Program-made: the position numbers and the translations under genes
Source: Solirubrobacter deserti
Lineage (GTDB): Bacteria > Actinomycetota > Thermoleophilia > Solirubrobacterales > Solirubrobacteraceae
DNA: 64,000 nt
Reading direction: 5' to 3'
Assembly: GCF_003344625.1 (NCBI RefSeq)
Contig: NZ_QPKJ02000004.1
Coordinates: 310,001 to 374,000 of the forward strand
The notes under the pieces: model-generated
Database searches by the model: none
What the model was told of the DNA's origin: nothing
The model's input: the letters and a program-made list of their open reading frames with translations, nothing else
Shown here: positions 24,229-33,357 of the stretch, in pieces
Layout of the letters: each line of letters begins with the position of its first letter
How positions within the stretch are numbered: the stretch's first letter is position 1

Positions 24229-26388
24229 GTGACCGACAACAAGAACTTCGCCGCCCGGATGGGCCGCTGGAGTGCCCAGCACCGCAAGAAGGCCATCTTC
24301 GGGTGGCTCGCCTTCGTCGTGCTCTCGCTGGTGATCGGCGGAGCGATCGGCACGAAGGCGCCGGAGAACGACACCACCTACGTCGGCGACTCGGGCAAGG
24401 CCCACGAGCTCGTCGACCGGCACTACCCGACCGAGAACGTCGAGAGCGTGATCGTCAAGGGCGGTGATCCGCGCGCCGTGCGGGCGGCCGTGGACGACAC
24501 GGTCGCCGCCGTGTCCGCGCAGAAGGGCGTCTACGACGTCAATTCCGACCAGGTCGCCAAGGACGGGTCGGTCCTGGTCGACTTCAAGCTGCGCGGGGAC
24601 GAGGAAGCGGCCGAGAAGGCCGTCGTGCCGGTGCTGGCGGCCGTCGACCGCGTCCAAGCGCGGAACAGCAGCGTCTTCGTGGGCGAGTTCGGCTCGGCCT
24701 CGGCCAACAAGGCGCTCTCGAAGGCGTTCGAGGACGACTTCAAGAAGGCCGAGACGCTGTCGCTGCCGATCACGCTGATCATCCTCGTGTTCGCGTTCGG
24801 GGCGCTGGTCGCCGCGGGCGTGCCGCTGCTGCTCGGGCTGTCGGCCGTGGCCGCCGCACTGGGCCTGGTCGCGCTGCCGTCGCAGCTGTTCCCGCTCGGC
24901 GACGAGGCGGCCTCGATCATCCTGCTGGTCGGCCTGGCCGTGGGTGTTGACTACACGCTCTTCTACTTGCGGCGTGAGCGGGAGGAGCGGGCGCGCGGGG
25001 TCGGCCACCGCGAGGCGATCCACATCGCCGCCGCGACCTCCGGCCGCGCGGTGCTGATCTCCGGCATCACGGTGATCGTCGCCATGGCCGGCATGTTCCT
25101 GGCCGGCGACCAGACGTTCACCGGGCTCGCCGTCGGTGCGATCACGGTCGTGCTCGTGGCCATGATCGGCTCGGTCACCGTGGTTCCGGCGGTGTTGAGC
25201 GTGCTCGGCGACCGGGTGGAGAAGGGACGCATCCCGTTCCTCGGCCGCCTGCGCCGGTCCGACGGCGAGAGCCGCGTCTGGAACACCGTCCTCGACGCGG
25301 TGCTGCGCCGGCCGCTGATCTCGGCGGTCGCCGCGATCGCCGTCCTGCTCGCGCTGGCGTTCCCCGCGCTGGGCATGCGCGCCGTGCTCTCGGGCACGGA
25401 CGACCTGCCGCGCAACCTGCCCGTGATGCAGGTCTATGACGAGATCAACGCGTCCTTCCCGGGCGGGCAGATCCCGGCCGTGGTGACGATCAAGGCCGAG
25501 GACGTGACGGCGCCGGGGGTGACCGCCGCGGTCAAGGACCTGGAGGCGCGGGCCGTGGAGTCCGGGCGCTTCAATGGGCCGGTCGACGTGAACGTCTCAC
25601 GCGACAAGCACGTCGCGCAGATCTCGATCCCGATCCAGGGCAACGGCACCGACGACGTGTCGATGGAGGCGCTCGCGGACCTGCGGCAGACGCTGGTCGC
25701 GCAGACCGTCGGCCGCGCGGACGGCGTGTCGGCGGCGTACGTGGCCGGCATGACCGCCGAGACCAAGGACTACGTCGACTTCCTCAAGGGCCGCGCGCCG
25801 CTGGTCGTCGGGTTCGTGCTCCTGTTCGCCTTCCTGCTGCTGCTCGTCACGTTCCGGTCGATCGTGATCCCGATCAAGGCGATCGTGCTCAACCTGCTGT
25901 CGGTGGGTGCCGCCTACGGCGTGCTGACGTGGGTCTTCCAGGACGGGCACCTCGAAGGCCTGCTCGGCTTCGAGTCCAACGGTGGCGTGACCGCATGGCT
26001 GCCGATCTTCCTGTTCGTGATCCTGTTCGGCCTGTCGATGGACTACCACGTGTTCATCCTCAGCCGGGTCAAGGAGGCGGTGGACCGCGGCATGAAGACC
26101 GAGGACGCGGTCGCGCACTCGATCAAGGCGACCGCCTCGACGGTGACGAGCGCCGCGGTGGTGATGGTCGCCGTGTTCGCGATCTTCGCCACGCTGAGCT
26201 TCATCGACTTCAAGCAGATGGGCGTCGGCCTGGCGGTCGCGATCCTCATCGACGCGACGCTGGTGCGGGCTGTCCTGCTGCCGGCGACGATGAAGCTGCT
26301 CGGGAAGTGGAACTGGTACCTGCCGAAGCAGTTGCACTGGCTGCCCGAGTTCCGCCACGAAGCAGAGCCTTCACCGTCCCGGGCCTAG
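24229..26388 (+). CDS. MMPL/RND family transporter
   Basis: 719 residues from GTG 24229 (VTDNKNFAAR). Twelve membrane segments are arranged as two repeats, each with a large extracytoplasmic loop. MMPL signatures VDYTLFYLRREREERARG (first half) and SMDYHVFILSRVKEA (second half) carry the Asp-Tyr pair used in proton relay. Members export lipids or drugs in actinobacteria. No regulator is directly attached. The last 143 bases overlap the convergent EamA gene. Confidence 0.93.
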   Translation: MTDNKNFAARMGRWSAQHRKKAIFGWLAFVVLSLVIGGAIGTKAPENDTTYVGDSGKAHELVDRHYPTENVESVIVKGGDPRAVRAAVDDTVAAVSAQKGVYDVNSDQVAKDGSVLVDFKLRGDEEAAEKAVVPVLAAVDRVQARNSSVFVGEFGSASANKALSKAFEDDFKKAETLSLPITLIILVFAFGALVAAGVPLLLGLSAVAAALGLVALPSQLFPLGDEAASIILLVGLAVGVDYTLFYLRREREERARGVGHREAIHIAAATSGRAVLISGITVIVAMAGMFLAGDQTFTGLAVGAITVVLVAMIGSVTVVPAVLSVLGDRVEKGRIPFLGRLRRSDGESRVWNTVLDAVLRRPLISAVAAIAVLLALAFPALGMRAVLSGTDDLPRNLPVMQVYDEINASFPGGQIPAVVTIKAEDVTAPGVTAAVKDLEARAVESGRFNGPVDVNVSRDKHVAQISIPIQGNGTDDVSMEALADLRQTLVAQTVGRADGVSAAYVAGMTAETKDYVDFLKGRAPLVVGFVLLFAFLLLLVTFRSIVIPIKAIVLNLLSVGAAYGVLTWVFQDGHLEGLLGFESNGGVTAWLPIFLFVILFGLSMDYHVFILSRVKEAVDRGMKTEDAVAHSIKATASTVTSAAVVMVAVFAIFATLSFIDFKQMGVGLAVAILIDATLVRAVLLPATMKLLGKWNWYLPKQLHWLPEFRHEAEPSPSRA

Positions 26389-27181
26389 CGCCCAGGGCGA
26401 TCCCGACGGCCACGAGTGCCGTCCCCGTGAGGTCCGCGGTGGATGGCGCTCGGCCGTTGAGGGCCGTGTCGGCGGCGACGGCCGCGATCGGCATGAAGCC
26501 GACGAGCAGGCCGGCGTGGCCGCTGCCCAGTTCCTGCACGCACGCGAACCAGAGCACGAACGCGAGCGCGGTCGTGACCAGGCCGAGGTAGAGGATCGCG
26601 GCCGCGTGGGTGACGGTGGGCGTGGGGATCTCGCCGCGGCTCAGCAGCGCGAGCTGGAGGGTGGCGAGCAGCGCGGTCCAGGCGGCGACGCGCATCGGAC
26701 CCAGGCGCGGGAGCAGCGGCGCGGCGAGCAGCGTGAAGCCGACCTCGCCGATCAGCGCGGCGACGGCGAACAGCGCGCCGAGGGCGGTGACGGTGGAGTC
26801 GGCGCCATTGACGATCGCCGCACCCGCGACGACGACCAGCGCGGCGGGGAGCACCTGCCGGTGGCCCGTGGCGAGCGCGAGAATCACCGGGGAGGCGCCG
26901 ATGATCACGCCCGCGTTGGTCGCGCCGATGTGGTCGACCGCGGCGAGCACGGCGAGGTTGAAGCCGACCATGCCGACGGCGGCGGTCGCGTTCAGCAACA
27001 GGAACTCGCGCGCGGTCGGCCGGCCGAGCTTGCCCTTGAGCAGCACCGTGAGCACGAGCGCGCCCAGCGCGTAGCGGATGAACTGCCCCGCGGTGTACGA
27101 GTAGTCCGTGAGCGCGTCGCTGACCGGAAACGACGCGCCGACGACGCTGGCCGCGATCGCACCTTTGACCCATCCGTTCAT
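26246..27181 (-). CDS. EamA/DMT-family transporter
   Basis: 311 residues with ten hydrophobic helices in two EamA repeats (GASFPVSDALTDYSYTAGQF at start; GATNAGVIIGASPVI). The final 45-50 residues (Arg/Ala/Ser-rich) are encoded antisense to the end of the MMPL gene and look like a read-through tail from a lost stop. It is divergent from a MocR regulator whose start is 48 bases away, a common regulator-target layout. Confidence 0.88.
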   Translation of the reverse strand: MNGWVKGAIAASVVGASFPVSDALTDYSYTAGQFIRYALGALVLTVLLKGKLGRPTAREFLLLNATAAVGMVGFNLAVLAAVDHIGATNAGVIIGASPVILALATGHRQVLPAALVVVAGAAIVNGADSTVTALGALFAVAALIGEVGFTLLAAPLLPRLGPMRVAAWTALLATLQLALLSRGEIPTPTVTHAAAILYLGLVTTALAFVLWFACVQELGSGHAGLLVGFMPIAAVAADTALNGRAPSTADLTGTALVAVGIALGARPGTVKALLRGGTRAASATASAGTSSTSRAASSSPAAGQPAPASRR

Positions 27182-27215
27182 GGCTCGTGACGGTACGGCA
27201 GCCCTGGCCCGGGTG

Positions 27216-27221
27216 TAAGGT
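27216..27221 (+). promoter_or_regulatory. -10 element of a probable leaderless MocR transcript
   Basis: TAAGGT ends eight bases before the GTG at 27230 and there is no Shine-Dalgarno sequence. The spacing puts the transcription start at or next to the start codon. Confidence 0.4.
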
Positions 27222-27229
27222 CCAGATCG

Positions 27230-28684
27230 GTGTCCGAAAACCAGGCCAGAGAAGTGCTTGTCGCGCTGAAGCGCGGCGCCGGCCCGATGCAGCGCCAGGT
27301 CGAGGACCAGCTGCGCGCCGCGATCCGCTCCGGCCGCCTGGTCGCGGGCGAACGCCTCCCGTCCTCGCGTGTGCTGGCGACCGACCTGGCCGTCTCCCGC
27401 GGCGTCGTGAGCGACGCCTACGCGCAGCTGGCCGCGGAGGGCTGGCTCGTCGTCGCGCCCCGCTCCGGCCCCCGCGTCGCAAACCTAAAGAGGGACAGTC
27501 CCTCTTTAGAAAACTTTGGCTCTGCAGGCGGGCGCGTGGGTGCTTCACCCGGGTCGGCGAACATAAAGAGGGACAGTCCCTCTTTAGGAAATGGGGCGCC
27601 CGTGCGGTACGACCTGCGGCCCGGGCGGCCCGACCTGTCGCGCTTCCCGCGGGCGGACTGGGTGCGGTCCGTGAGCGCGGCGGTGCGGGGCGCCGGGGAC
27701 GCGGAGCTCGACTATCCCCCGATCGCGGGGGCGCGGCGGGTGCGCGAGGTGCTCGCGGCGTACCGGGGACGGGTGCGCGGGACGCTCGCGACGGCCGAGG
27801 ACGTGCTGATCGTGCTGGGCGCGGCGCAAGCGCTGGTGACGATCGCGGTCGCGCTGGACGGGGCGCGGATCGCGGTCGAGAACCCCGGGCACATCCACAT
27901 CCGGGAGCTGCTGCGCACGCAAGGGCTCGAGCCGGTGCCGGTGCGCGTGGACGGGGAGGGGATCGTGGTCGACGAGCTGCCCGGCGACGTGCGCGCGGTG
28001 CTCGTCACACCCGCGCACCAGTTCCCGACGGGCGTGGTGATGTCGGCGGCGCGGCGCGCGGAGCTGCTGGCCTGGGCCGAGCGCCACGACGCGGTGATCG
28101 TCGAGGACGACTACGACTCCGAGTACCGCTACGACCGCGCGCCCGTCGGCGCGCTGCAGGGCCTGCGGCCGGACCTGGTGCTGCACATCGGGTCGGTGTC
28201 GAAGACGCTCGCGCCCGCGCTTCGGCTCGGCTGGCTGATCGCGCCGCCCGCCTGGCACGCGCGCCTCCTGCACGCGCGCGAGAGCCTGGACCACGGCCTG
28301 CCCGCGCTCGAGCAGCACGCGTTCGCGGACTTCATCGAGCGCGGCGCCTACGACCGCCACATCCGCCGGTCGCTGCGGACCTACCGGCGCCGCCGGGACG
28401 CGCTGCTGGAGGCGCTCGCCATCACGCTCCCGGACGCCACCGTGAGCGGCGTCGCGGCCGGGCTGCACATCGTCGTGCACGTCCCGGACGCCGGCGAGGA
28501 AGCGCTCGTCGCCGCCTGCCGCGAGCGCGGCGTCGTGCTCGACGGCGCCGTCCAGCACGGCGCGCGCGCCACCGGCGCGACGCTGCTGATCTCGTTCGCC
28601 GCCGTGCCCGACGCGGCCGCCGACCACGTGGCGCAGCTGATCGCTACGGCGCGGGCACGCTCAGCGTCGAGTCCCCGAGCATGA
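27230..28684 (+). CDS. MocR/PdxR-type regulator (GntR HTH plus aminotransferase domain)
   Basis: 484 residues. GntR winged helix at about 20-85 (LPSSRVLATDLAVSRGVV). Class I aminotransferase-like domain from about 130 to the end, with the PLP lysine Lys325 in SVSKTLAPALRLGW and the EDDYDSEYRY motif. The linker, about 86-124, holds two in-frame copies of a palindromic element (27485-27509 and 27564-27586), each encoding KRDSPSL. Linkers in this family vary freely in length, so the protein may tolerate them. Its likely target is the divergent EamA transporter. The 3' end overlaps the peptidase gene by 41 bases. Confidence 0.9.
   Translation: MSENQAREVLVALKRGAGPMQRQVEDQLRAAIRSGRLVAGERLPSSRVLATDLAVSRGVVSDAYAQLAAEGWLVVAPRSGPRVANLKRDSPSLENFGSAGGRVGASPGSANIKRDSPSLGNGAPVRYDLRPGRPDLSRFPRADWVRSVSAAVRGAGDAELDYPPIAGARRVREVLAAYRGRVRGTLATAEDVLIVLGAAQALVTIAVALDGARIAVENPGHIHIRELLRTQGLEPVPVRVDGEGIVVDELPGDVRAVLVTPAHQFPTGVVMSAARRAELLAWAERHDAVIVEDDYDSEYRYDRAPVGALQGLRPDLVLHIGSVSKTLAPALRLGWLIAPPAWHARLLHARESLDHGLPALEQHAFADFIERGAYDRHIRRSLRTYRRRRDALLEALAITLPDATVSGVAAGLHIVVHVPDAGEEALVAACRERGVVLDGAVQHGARATGATLLISFAAVPDAAADHVAQLIATARARSASSPRA
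27485..27509. repeat. Palindromic element copy 1, in frame inside MocR
   Basis: A 25-bp palindrome: arm CTAAAGAGGGAC, a central A, then the reverse complement of the arm. It starts exactly on a codon boundary and reads L-KRDSPSL-E in the MocR protein. Its A/T-rich ends differ sharply from the surrounding GC-rich codons, which marks it as an insertion. The same core is at 27564-27586 and 57959-57981. Confidence 0.85.
27564..27586. repeat. Palindromic element copy 2, in frame inside MocR
   Basis: A 23-bp core identical to copy 1, placed 78 bases downstream, a multiple of three, so the reading phase is the same and KRDSPSL is encoded again. The right flank reads GGAAA as in the copy at 57952-57988, so copy 2 keeps more of the outer arm on that side. 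Confidence 0.85.
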
Positions 28685-30443
28685 CCGTCGCGCGCGGCGC
28701 CGCGCGGCTCCAGCGCACCTGCACGGTCACGCCCGTCACATGCAACGCGGCGTCGACCGCGCCCGTGGCCGGGCTCCACACGCCCCGGCCGTTGACCGGC
28801 GCGTCGGCGACGAAGCGCACGTTGATGAGCCGGAACGTCACCGCGCCCCCCTGCTCGCCCGCGGTGAAGTGCCCGCCGCGCAGGCCCGGCCCGCGGTTGC
28901 CGTGCGAGTACAGCCGCCGCGCGATCACGTCCCCGAACGCCTCGACGGCCACCGTCACCGCGCGCCGGGCCGCCTCACCCGGGTCGGGGCCGGAGACGAC
29001 CGTCGCCGGCGTAGCCGCCGCGAGCGTGAGCGGGTAGCCGCCCGCCACGCGCACGGGCGGGATCAGCGCCGCGCAGCGCTCGTCCAGTGCGCCGCGCAGG
29101 AACGAGCGGATCACGCGCCGCGCGCAGTCCGTGCCTTCCAGCAGGTGCGTGGCGCCCTGCGAGGTCACGTGGACCGTGTTGCGCAGCGTGACGATGCGGA
29201 CGTTCTCGGCCAGCGCCGGCCCGAACGCGGGCGCGTCGCTCAGCGGCGTCAGCGAGTCCAGGTCGCCGCCGACGATCAGCACGGGTACCGACGCGGGCAG
29301 CCGGCGCTCCGGGACCGTGGGCGGCGGGCGCCGCGGCGCCGGCCATCGCGCGCACACGTCATACGGCTGGGTGAAGCCGCTGACCGACATCCACTCGGCG
29401 GGCGTGAAGGGCGTGAACACGTCCGGCGCCGGCCCGCTCACCTGCGGGTAGTCGGTGCACGCGACGGCCAGGTAGAGCCCGCGCGAGAAGTACGACGCCT
29501 CGGGCGGCGAGTGGCTCCAGGTCCCGGCCTGGCCGACCAGGCGCAGGAGCGGCACGTCGTCGCCCGCCAGCGCCGCGCGAAGGGCGGCATCGAGCTCGCG
29601 GTAGATCAGCGGGTCGTTGGCGGCGTCCTGGACCAGATCGGAGAGCGCGCGCGGGTCCACGGTCACGTCCAGCGGCGCGCCGTCGGAGTCGTCCGTGCCG
29701 CCGCGGATCGGCGCCGCCCGCACCCGCGCGAGCAGCGCACCCAGCCGCCCGACCGCGCCCGGCGACACCGTCTCCAGCGCCGAGCGCATCGTGGCCGCCG
29801 AGGACGCGTACCACGGGTCCGTCCCGCGCCGCGGGTACGCGGAGTCGAGCGTGACCGAGCGCAGCAGCCCGGCATGCCGCGCCGCGAAGTCCTGCACGAA
29901 GTAGGTGCCGTAGGAGTCGCCGTACAGGTCGACCTTCCGGTACCCGAGCGTCCTGATCACCGCCGCGAGGTCGTCCACCGCGTACGCGGTCGCGAACAGC
30001 GACGGATCGCCGTGCCGGCGCCGGATCTCCCGCGCGCACCGCGCGGCCCGCCGGGCGAACGCCGGCCCGCTCGTGCGCCCCGCGAACGACTGCACGGAGC
30101 GGCAGTCGATCAGCGCCGAAGCGCCCGTCCCGCGGTTGTCGACCAGCAGCAGGTCCCGCGTGCGCAGCAGCGGCCCGAAGATCGCGCGGAACTCGACGCG
30201 CGTCCCGGTCGAGGGATAGCCCGGCCCGCCCTCGACCGCGACGATCGGCGGCTCGCTGGCGCGCCCCGAGGCGCGGTAGAGCCGGAACGCGATGTCGATC
30301 GTGCGCCCCCGCGGCCGCTCGGGATCGAGCGGCCGCCGCAGCTCGCCGCACTGCGCGCCGCCGCACGGGCGCAGCTTGACCGCTCCCTGCGCCGGTGCGG
30401 CGAGGATCAGCACGGCCACCGCGGCGACGAGCCCCCGCCACAT
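28644..30443 (-). CDS. Secreted alpha/beta-hydrolase peptidase (tripeptidyl aminopeptidase-like)
   Basis: 599 residues with a Sec signal peptide (MWRGLVAAVAVLILAAPAQG, then A). EGGPGYPS oxyanion region, VDNRGTGAS, nucleophile elbow GDSYGT, and a C-terminal TAP-like part with GGDLDSLTPLSDA (Asp) and NTVHVT (His) fit the S33-type exported aminopeptidases of actinobacteria. The last 130 residues are an additional beta-rich domain. Acts outside the membrane on peptides. Convergent with MocR. Confidence 0.88.
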   Translation of the reverse strand: MWRGLVAAVAVLILAAPAQGAVKLRPCGGAQCGELRRPLDPERPRGRTIDIAFRLYRASGRASEPPIVAVEGGPGYPSTGTRVEFRAIFGPLLRTRDLLLVDNRGTGASALIDCRSVQSFAGRTSGPAFARRAARCAREIRRRHGDPSLFATAYAVDDLAAVIRTLGYRKVDLYGDSYGTYFVQDFAARHAGLLRSVTLDSAYPRRGTDPWYASSAATMRSALETVSPGAVGRLGALLARVRAAPIRGGTDDSDGAPLDVTVDPRALSDLVQDAANDPLIYRELDAALRAALAGDDVPLLRLVGQAGTWSHSPPEASYFSRGLYLAVACTDYPQVSGPAPDVFTPFTPAEWMSVSGFTQPYDVCARWPAPRRPPPTVPERRLPASVPVLIVGGDLDSLTPLSDAPAFGPALAENVRIVTLRNTVHVTSQGATHLLEGTDCARRVIRSFLRGALDERCAALIPPVRVAGGYPLTLAAATPATVVSGPDPGEAARRAVTVAVEAFGDVIARRLYSHGNRGPGLRGGHFTAGEQGGAVTFRLINVRFVADAPVNGRGVWSPATGAVDAALHVTGVTVQVRWSRAAPRATVMLGDSTLSVPAP

Positions 30444-30504
30444 ACGAGTGGAGCCTACGCCCCTGCGGGTACTGAGTCATCGTCCATCGGTGGAGGAGGC
30501 TCGG

Positions 30505-31473
30505 ATGCGGACCATGACACGGCGATCGATCCTCGCGGCGGGGGTGGCGGGCGGCACCGGCCTGGCGCTGAAGGGGCGTGGCGCGCAGGCGCAGGCGGCC
30601 GGCACGCCCGCGGCGGTGCTCGGCGGCGCGCTCGCGGGCGGTGCCTGGGAGGTGATCGACCTCTCGGTCACGACGGGCGAGGAGCACCCGGTCGCGTTCC
30701 CGGACCAGCCGCAGTTCAAGGTCGTGCCACTCACCTGGTTCAAGCGCCGCACCGCGGTCAAGCCTGGGATCGCGGCCGTGAACGCGTACGAGATCACCGA
30801 GCACACCGGGACGCAGGTCGACTTCCCGCCGCACTTCATCCCGCCGCCCGGCACGAACGTCCCCGGCTCGCCGGGCCGCGCGATCGGCGAGCGCAGCGGC
30901 GACGAGTACCCGCTGACGTCGCTGATGGGTCCCGCGGTGGTGCTCGACGTGCGCGCGATCCTCGCCGCCCATACCGCCAAGGGCCGCAGCGCGAAGATCA
31001 CGCCCGCCTGGATCGAGCGCTGGGAGGCGCGCTTCGGCACGATCGCGCGCGGCGAGGTGCCGGTGCTCTTCAGCGGCTACACCGACCGCTACTACAGGCG
31101 CTTCCCGGGTGGCGACCGCTTCAAGGACCGGCTCTTGTGGAAGCCGCTGATCGACAAGTCCGAGCCCGGGTGGGTGGTGCTCGCGCCGGACGCCGTCGAA
31201 CTGCTGTGGAGCCGCGGCGTCCAGCACGTCGCCACCGACGCGCCCAGCTTCGGCGCCGCGGAGGACCCGCAGGACAGCCACGTCGCCGGGCTCAAGCACG
31301 GCATGACGTGGACCGAGCAGGCGATCCGGCTCGGCCGGCTGCCCCGCCGCGGCGCGTTCTACGTGTGCGCGCCGTACAAGGTGGCCGACCAGCAGGCCGG
31401 GGTCGTGCGGGCGTTCGCGTTCAGCCCGCGCGGCGCGGCGGCCACCGAGACGGAGCCGCCGCTGGCGCTCTAG
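30505..31473 (+). CDS. Tat-exported cyclase-family (kynurenine-formamidase fold) protein
   Basis: 322 residues from ATG 30505, which has AGGAGG five bases upstream. The twin-arginine-like start MTRRSILAAG is followed by a hydrophobic stretch and AQA cleavage site. The cyclase fold is recognised by VIDLSVTTGEEHPV and EHTGTQVDFPPHF. The family motif is HxGTHxDxPxH; here the second His is Gln, so one predicted metal ligand is changed. A family-typical ATDAPS motif is near the end (residues about 240). Hydrolase on an amide or cyclic substrate is likely, but metal binding may differ. Shares CTAG stop bases with the next gene. Confidence 0.85.
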   Translation: MRTMTRRSILAAGVAGGTGLALKGRGAQAQAAGTPAAVLGGALAGGAWEVIDLSVTTGEEHPVAFPDQPQFKVVPLTWFKRRTAVKPGIAAVNAYEITEHTGTQVDFPPHFIPPPGTNVPGSPGRAIGERSGDEYPLTSLMGPAVVLDVRAILAAHTAKGRSAKITPAWIERWEARFGTIARGEVPVLFSGYTDRYYRRFPGGDRFKDRLLWKPLIDKSEPGWVVLAPDAVELLWSRGVQHVATDAPSFGAAEDPQDSHVAGLKHGMTWTEQAIRLGRLPRRGAFYVCAPYKVADQQAGVVRAFAFSPRGAAATETEPPLAL

Positions 31474-32666
31474 TTGAAGGCCATGTTCGGCTCACCCTTC
31501 GCGTTCAGGCCGGTGCCGCGGGAGCAGGACCCGCCGCGGGGCGCGCCACCGTTGTAGGCCTGCCGGAAGCAGTTGCGCAGCGCGAGCTGGCCCCAGTAGT
31601 TCGGGTGCCCGTCCTCCTGCAGCTGGTAGGGGCCGAAGATCGTCGAGAGCGTGCGGATCTGGTGCACCCACTCGGTCTTGTCCACCGCGCCCGGCGACTG
31701 CCACGTGGAGACACCCTTTTCTTCGAGCAGGCCCACCGTGTTCTCGCACAACCGCCGGCCGTAGAGCGCGCCGACCGCTTCCAGCACCTGCACGTTGGAC
31801 ATCCCGTGCACCGCGGTGCGGATCGTGTTGTTCAGCGTCTCCACAACGGTGGTGCGCGCCCAGTTGACGTCGGCGTTCCAGGCGCCGCAGCCGCCGATCG
31901 TCTGACGCGTGAAGCCCGTCTCGGGATAGCGCATCCCGCCTGAGAGCGGCAGCGGCGCGGAGTAGGTCTGGGCGAGCACCTCGTAGTCGGCCTCGTCATA
32001 GCCCGCGTTCGCCATCGCCTGCTTGATGTTGGTGAACGCCGCCCGCACGTTGGCGGTGATCGTGTTGATGTTCGCGGCCGAGAACATCGCCTTCAGGTTG
32101 CTGTCGTCGTGGCAGTAGTTCTTCCACCACGAAGGCGAGGTGAGCCAGTTGGTCACGCACGTCTCGAGGATCTCCGCGAACCCGTAGTCGTTGGCGCCGA
32201 TCAGCACCACGACCGCCTTGATGCGCTTGTTGTCCTGCGCGAGCTCCTGCAGCATCAGCGCCTGGCCCTTGTTCGCGCCGGACTGCGCGAAGTCCAGGCC
32301 GGGCTTCCACTTGCCGTCGCTGGTGCGCGAGTAGGTGCGCGCGCCCGAGCAGGCGAGGTTGACGCTCTTGACCCCGTCGCCGATGTGCACCTCAGCCGAC
32401 TCGGAGCGGTGGCAACCGGGGATGGGCTCGGAGGCGCCGCCTTCGAAGTAGGCGTCCGCCCCGAGGGCGTCCGTCTTGGACGGCGCCTGGTTGGTGTTGC
32501 CGGCCCAGCGCCCCGCCTCACCGGAGATGGCCGAGTCACCGACCGACACGACCGTCGGCGGCGCGAGCTGGACGACCCGCGGCGGAACCTGGATCTGCGC
32601 CTGGGCGACCGCGGGGACCGCGACCAGCCCGGCGACGGCGAGGGACAACAGGCGAAGGGTGCGCAT
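31470..32666 (-). CDS. Secreted SGNH/GDSL-family hydrolase
   Basis: 398 residues with signal peptide (LLSLAVAGLVAVPAVAQAQ). Block I VSVGDSAISGEAGRW gives the catalytic Ser, block III IGANDYGF, and block V DGHPNYWGQ the Asp/His pair. Several Cys pairs suggest disulfides. Members are esterases/lipases on acylated carbohydrates or lipids. The stop (TAG) lies within the same CTAG as the stop of the convergent cyclase. Confidence 0.88.
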   Translation of the reverse strand: MRTLRLLSLAVAGLVAVPAVAQAQIQVPPRVVQLAPPTVVSVGDSAISGEAGRWAGNTNQAPSKTDALGADAYFEGGASEPIPGCHRSESAEVHIGDGVKSVNLACSGARTYSRTSDGKWKPGLDFAQSGANKGQALMLQELAQDNKRIKAVVVLIGANDYGFAEILETCVTNWLTSPSWWKNYCHDDSNLKAMFSAANINTITANVRAAFTNIKQAMANAGYDEADYEVLAQTYSAPLPLSGGMRYPETGFTRQTIGGCGAWNADVNWARTTVVETLNNTIRTAVHGMSNVQVLEAVGALYGRRLCENTVGLLEEKGVSTWQSPGAVDKTEWVHQIRTLSTIFGPYQLQEDGHPNYWGQLALRNCFRQAYNGGAPRGGSCSRGTGLNAKGEPNMAFN

Positions 32667-32712
32667 GAGCGGAGCAGAACACCCGCGCGTTGGTGAAAGC
32701 TTGGAGCTCCCG

Positions 32713-33357
32713 ATGCGCCAGTTCTCGGCCGAGCACCTCGTCGTCCTCGCGCTCACCGCGGCCGCGATCGTCGTCGCCGTCAAGGTGCCGCGGCCGAAGG
32801 TGCTCGCGGTCCTCATCGGCGGCGCGTTCGCGATCGAGTTCGCCGTGCGCGCGACCGACGGCAGCTGGGACTGGGGCTTCGACCTCCCGCTGCACCTCTC
32901 GGACGTCGTGTCGATCCTCGCCCCGATCGCGCTCTGGACCCGCCGCCCGCTGCTCGTCGAGGTCCTCTACTTCTGGGCGCTGACCGCGTCGCTGCAGGCC
33001 GTGATCACGCCCGACCTGCGCACGACCGTTCCCAGCGTGTTCTTCTTCACGTACTTCGTCACGCACAGCGGCGCGGTCGTCGCCGCGTTCCTGCTCGTGT
33101 TCGGCCTCGGGCAGCGGCCGAGGCCCGGCGCCGTCGCGCGCGTGTTCGCCGTCACGCTCGGGATGGCCGCGGCCGCCGGGCTCGGCAACGTGATCACGGG
33201 CGGCAACTACATGTACCTGCGCGCGAAGCCGGCCCAGGCCAGCCTGCTCGACCAGATGGGCCCGTGGCCGGTCTACATCGCCGTCGCCGCCGCCCTCGCG
33301 CTGGTCCTCTTCCTCGCGCTGGACCGGCTGGCAAGATCGACGGGTGCTGACGCCTGA
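32713..33357 (+). CDS. TIGR02206/YwaF-family integral membrane protein
   Basis: 214 residues from ATG 32713 with a GGAG seven bases upstream. Seven hydrophobic segments; landmarks DLPLHLSDV, FFFTYFVTHSG and GGNYMYLRAKP are typical of the TIGR02206 family, whose function is unknown. The end overlaps the serine hydrolase gene by 14 bases, so it heads a four-gene plus-strand operon (to 36116). Confidence 0.85.
   Translation: MRQFSAEHLVVLALTAAAIVVAVKVPRPKVLAVLIGGAFAIEFAVRATDGSWDWGFDLPLHLSDVVSILAPIALWTRRPLLVEVLYFWALTASLQAVITPDLRTTVPSVFFFTYFVTHSGAVVAAFLLVFGLGQRPRPGAVARVFAVTLGMAAAAGLGNVITGGNYMYLRAKPAQASLLDQMGPWPVYIAVAAALALVLFLALDRLARSTGADA

Noticed and set aside
28740..31943. Plus-strand open frame of 1067 codons over the peptidase gene
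   Set aside because: Composition is typical of a GC-rich antisense frame and it crosses several well supported genes and the divergent promoter region at 30444-30504.
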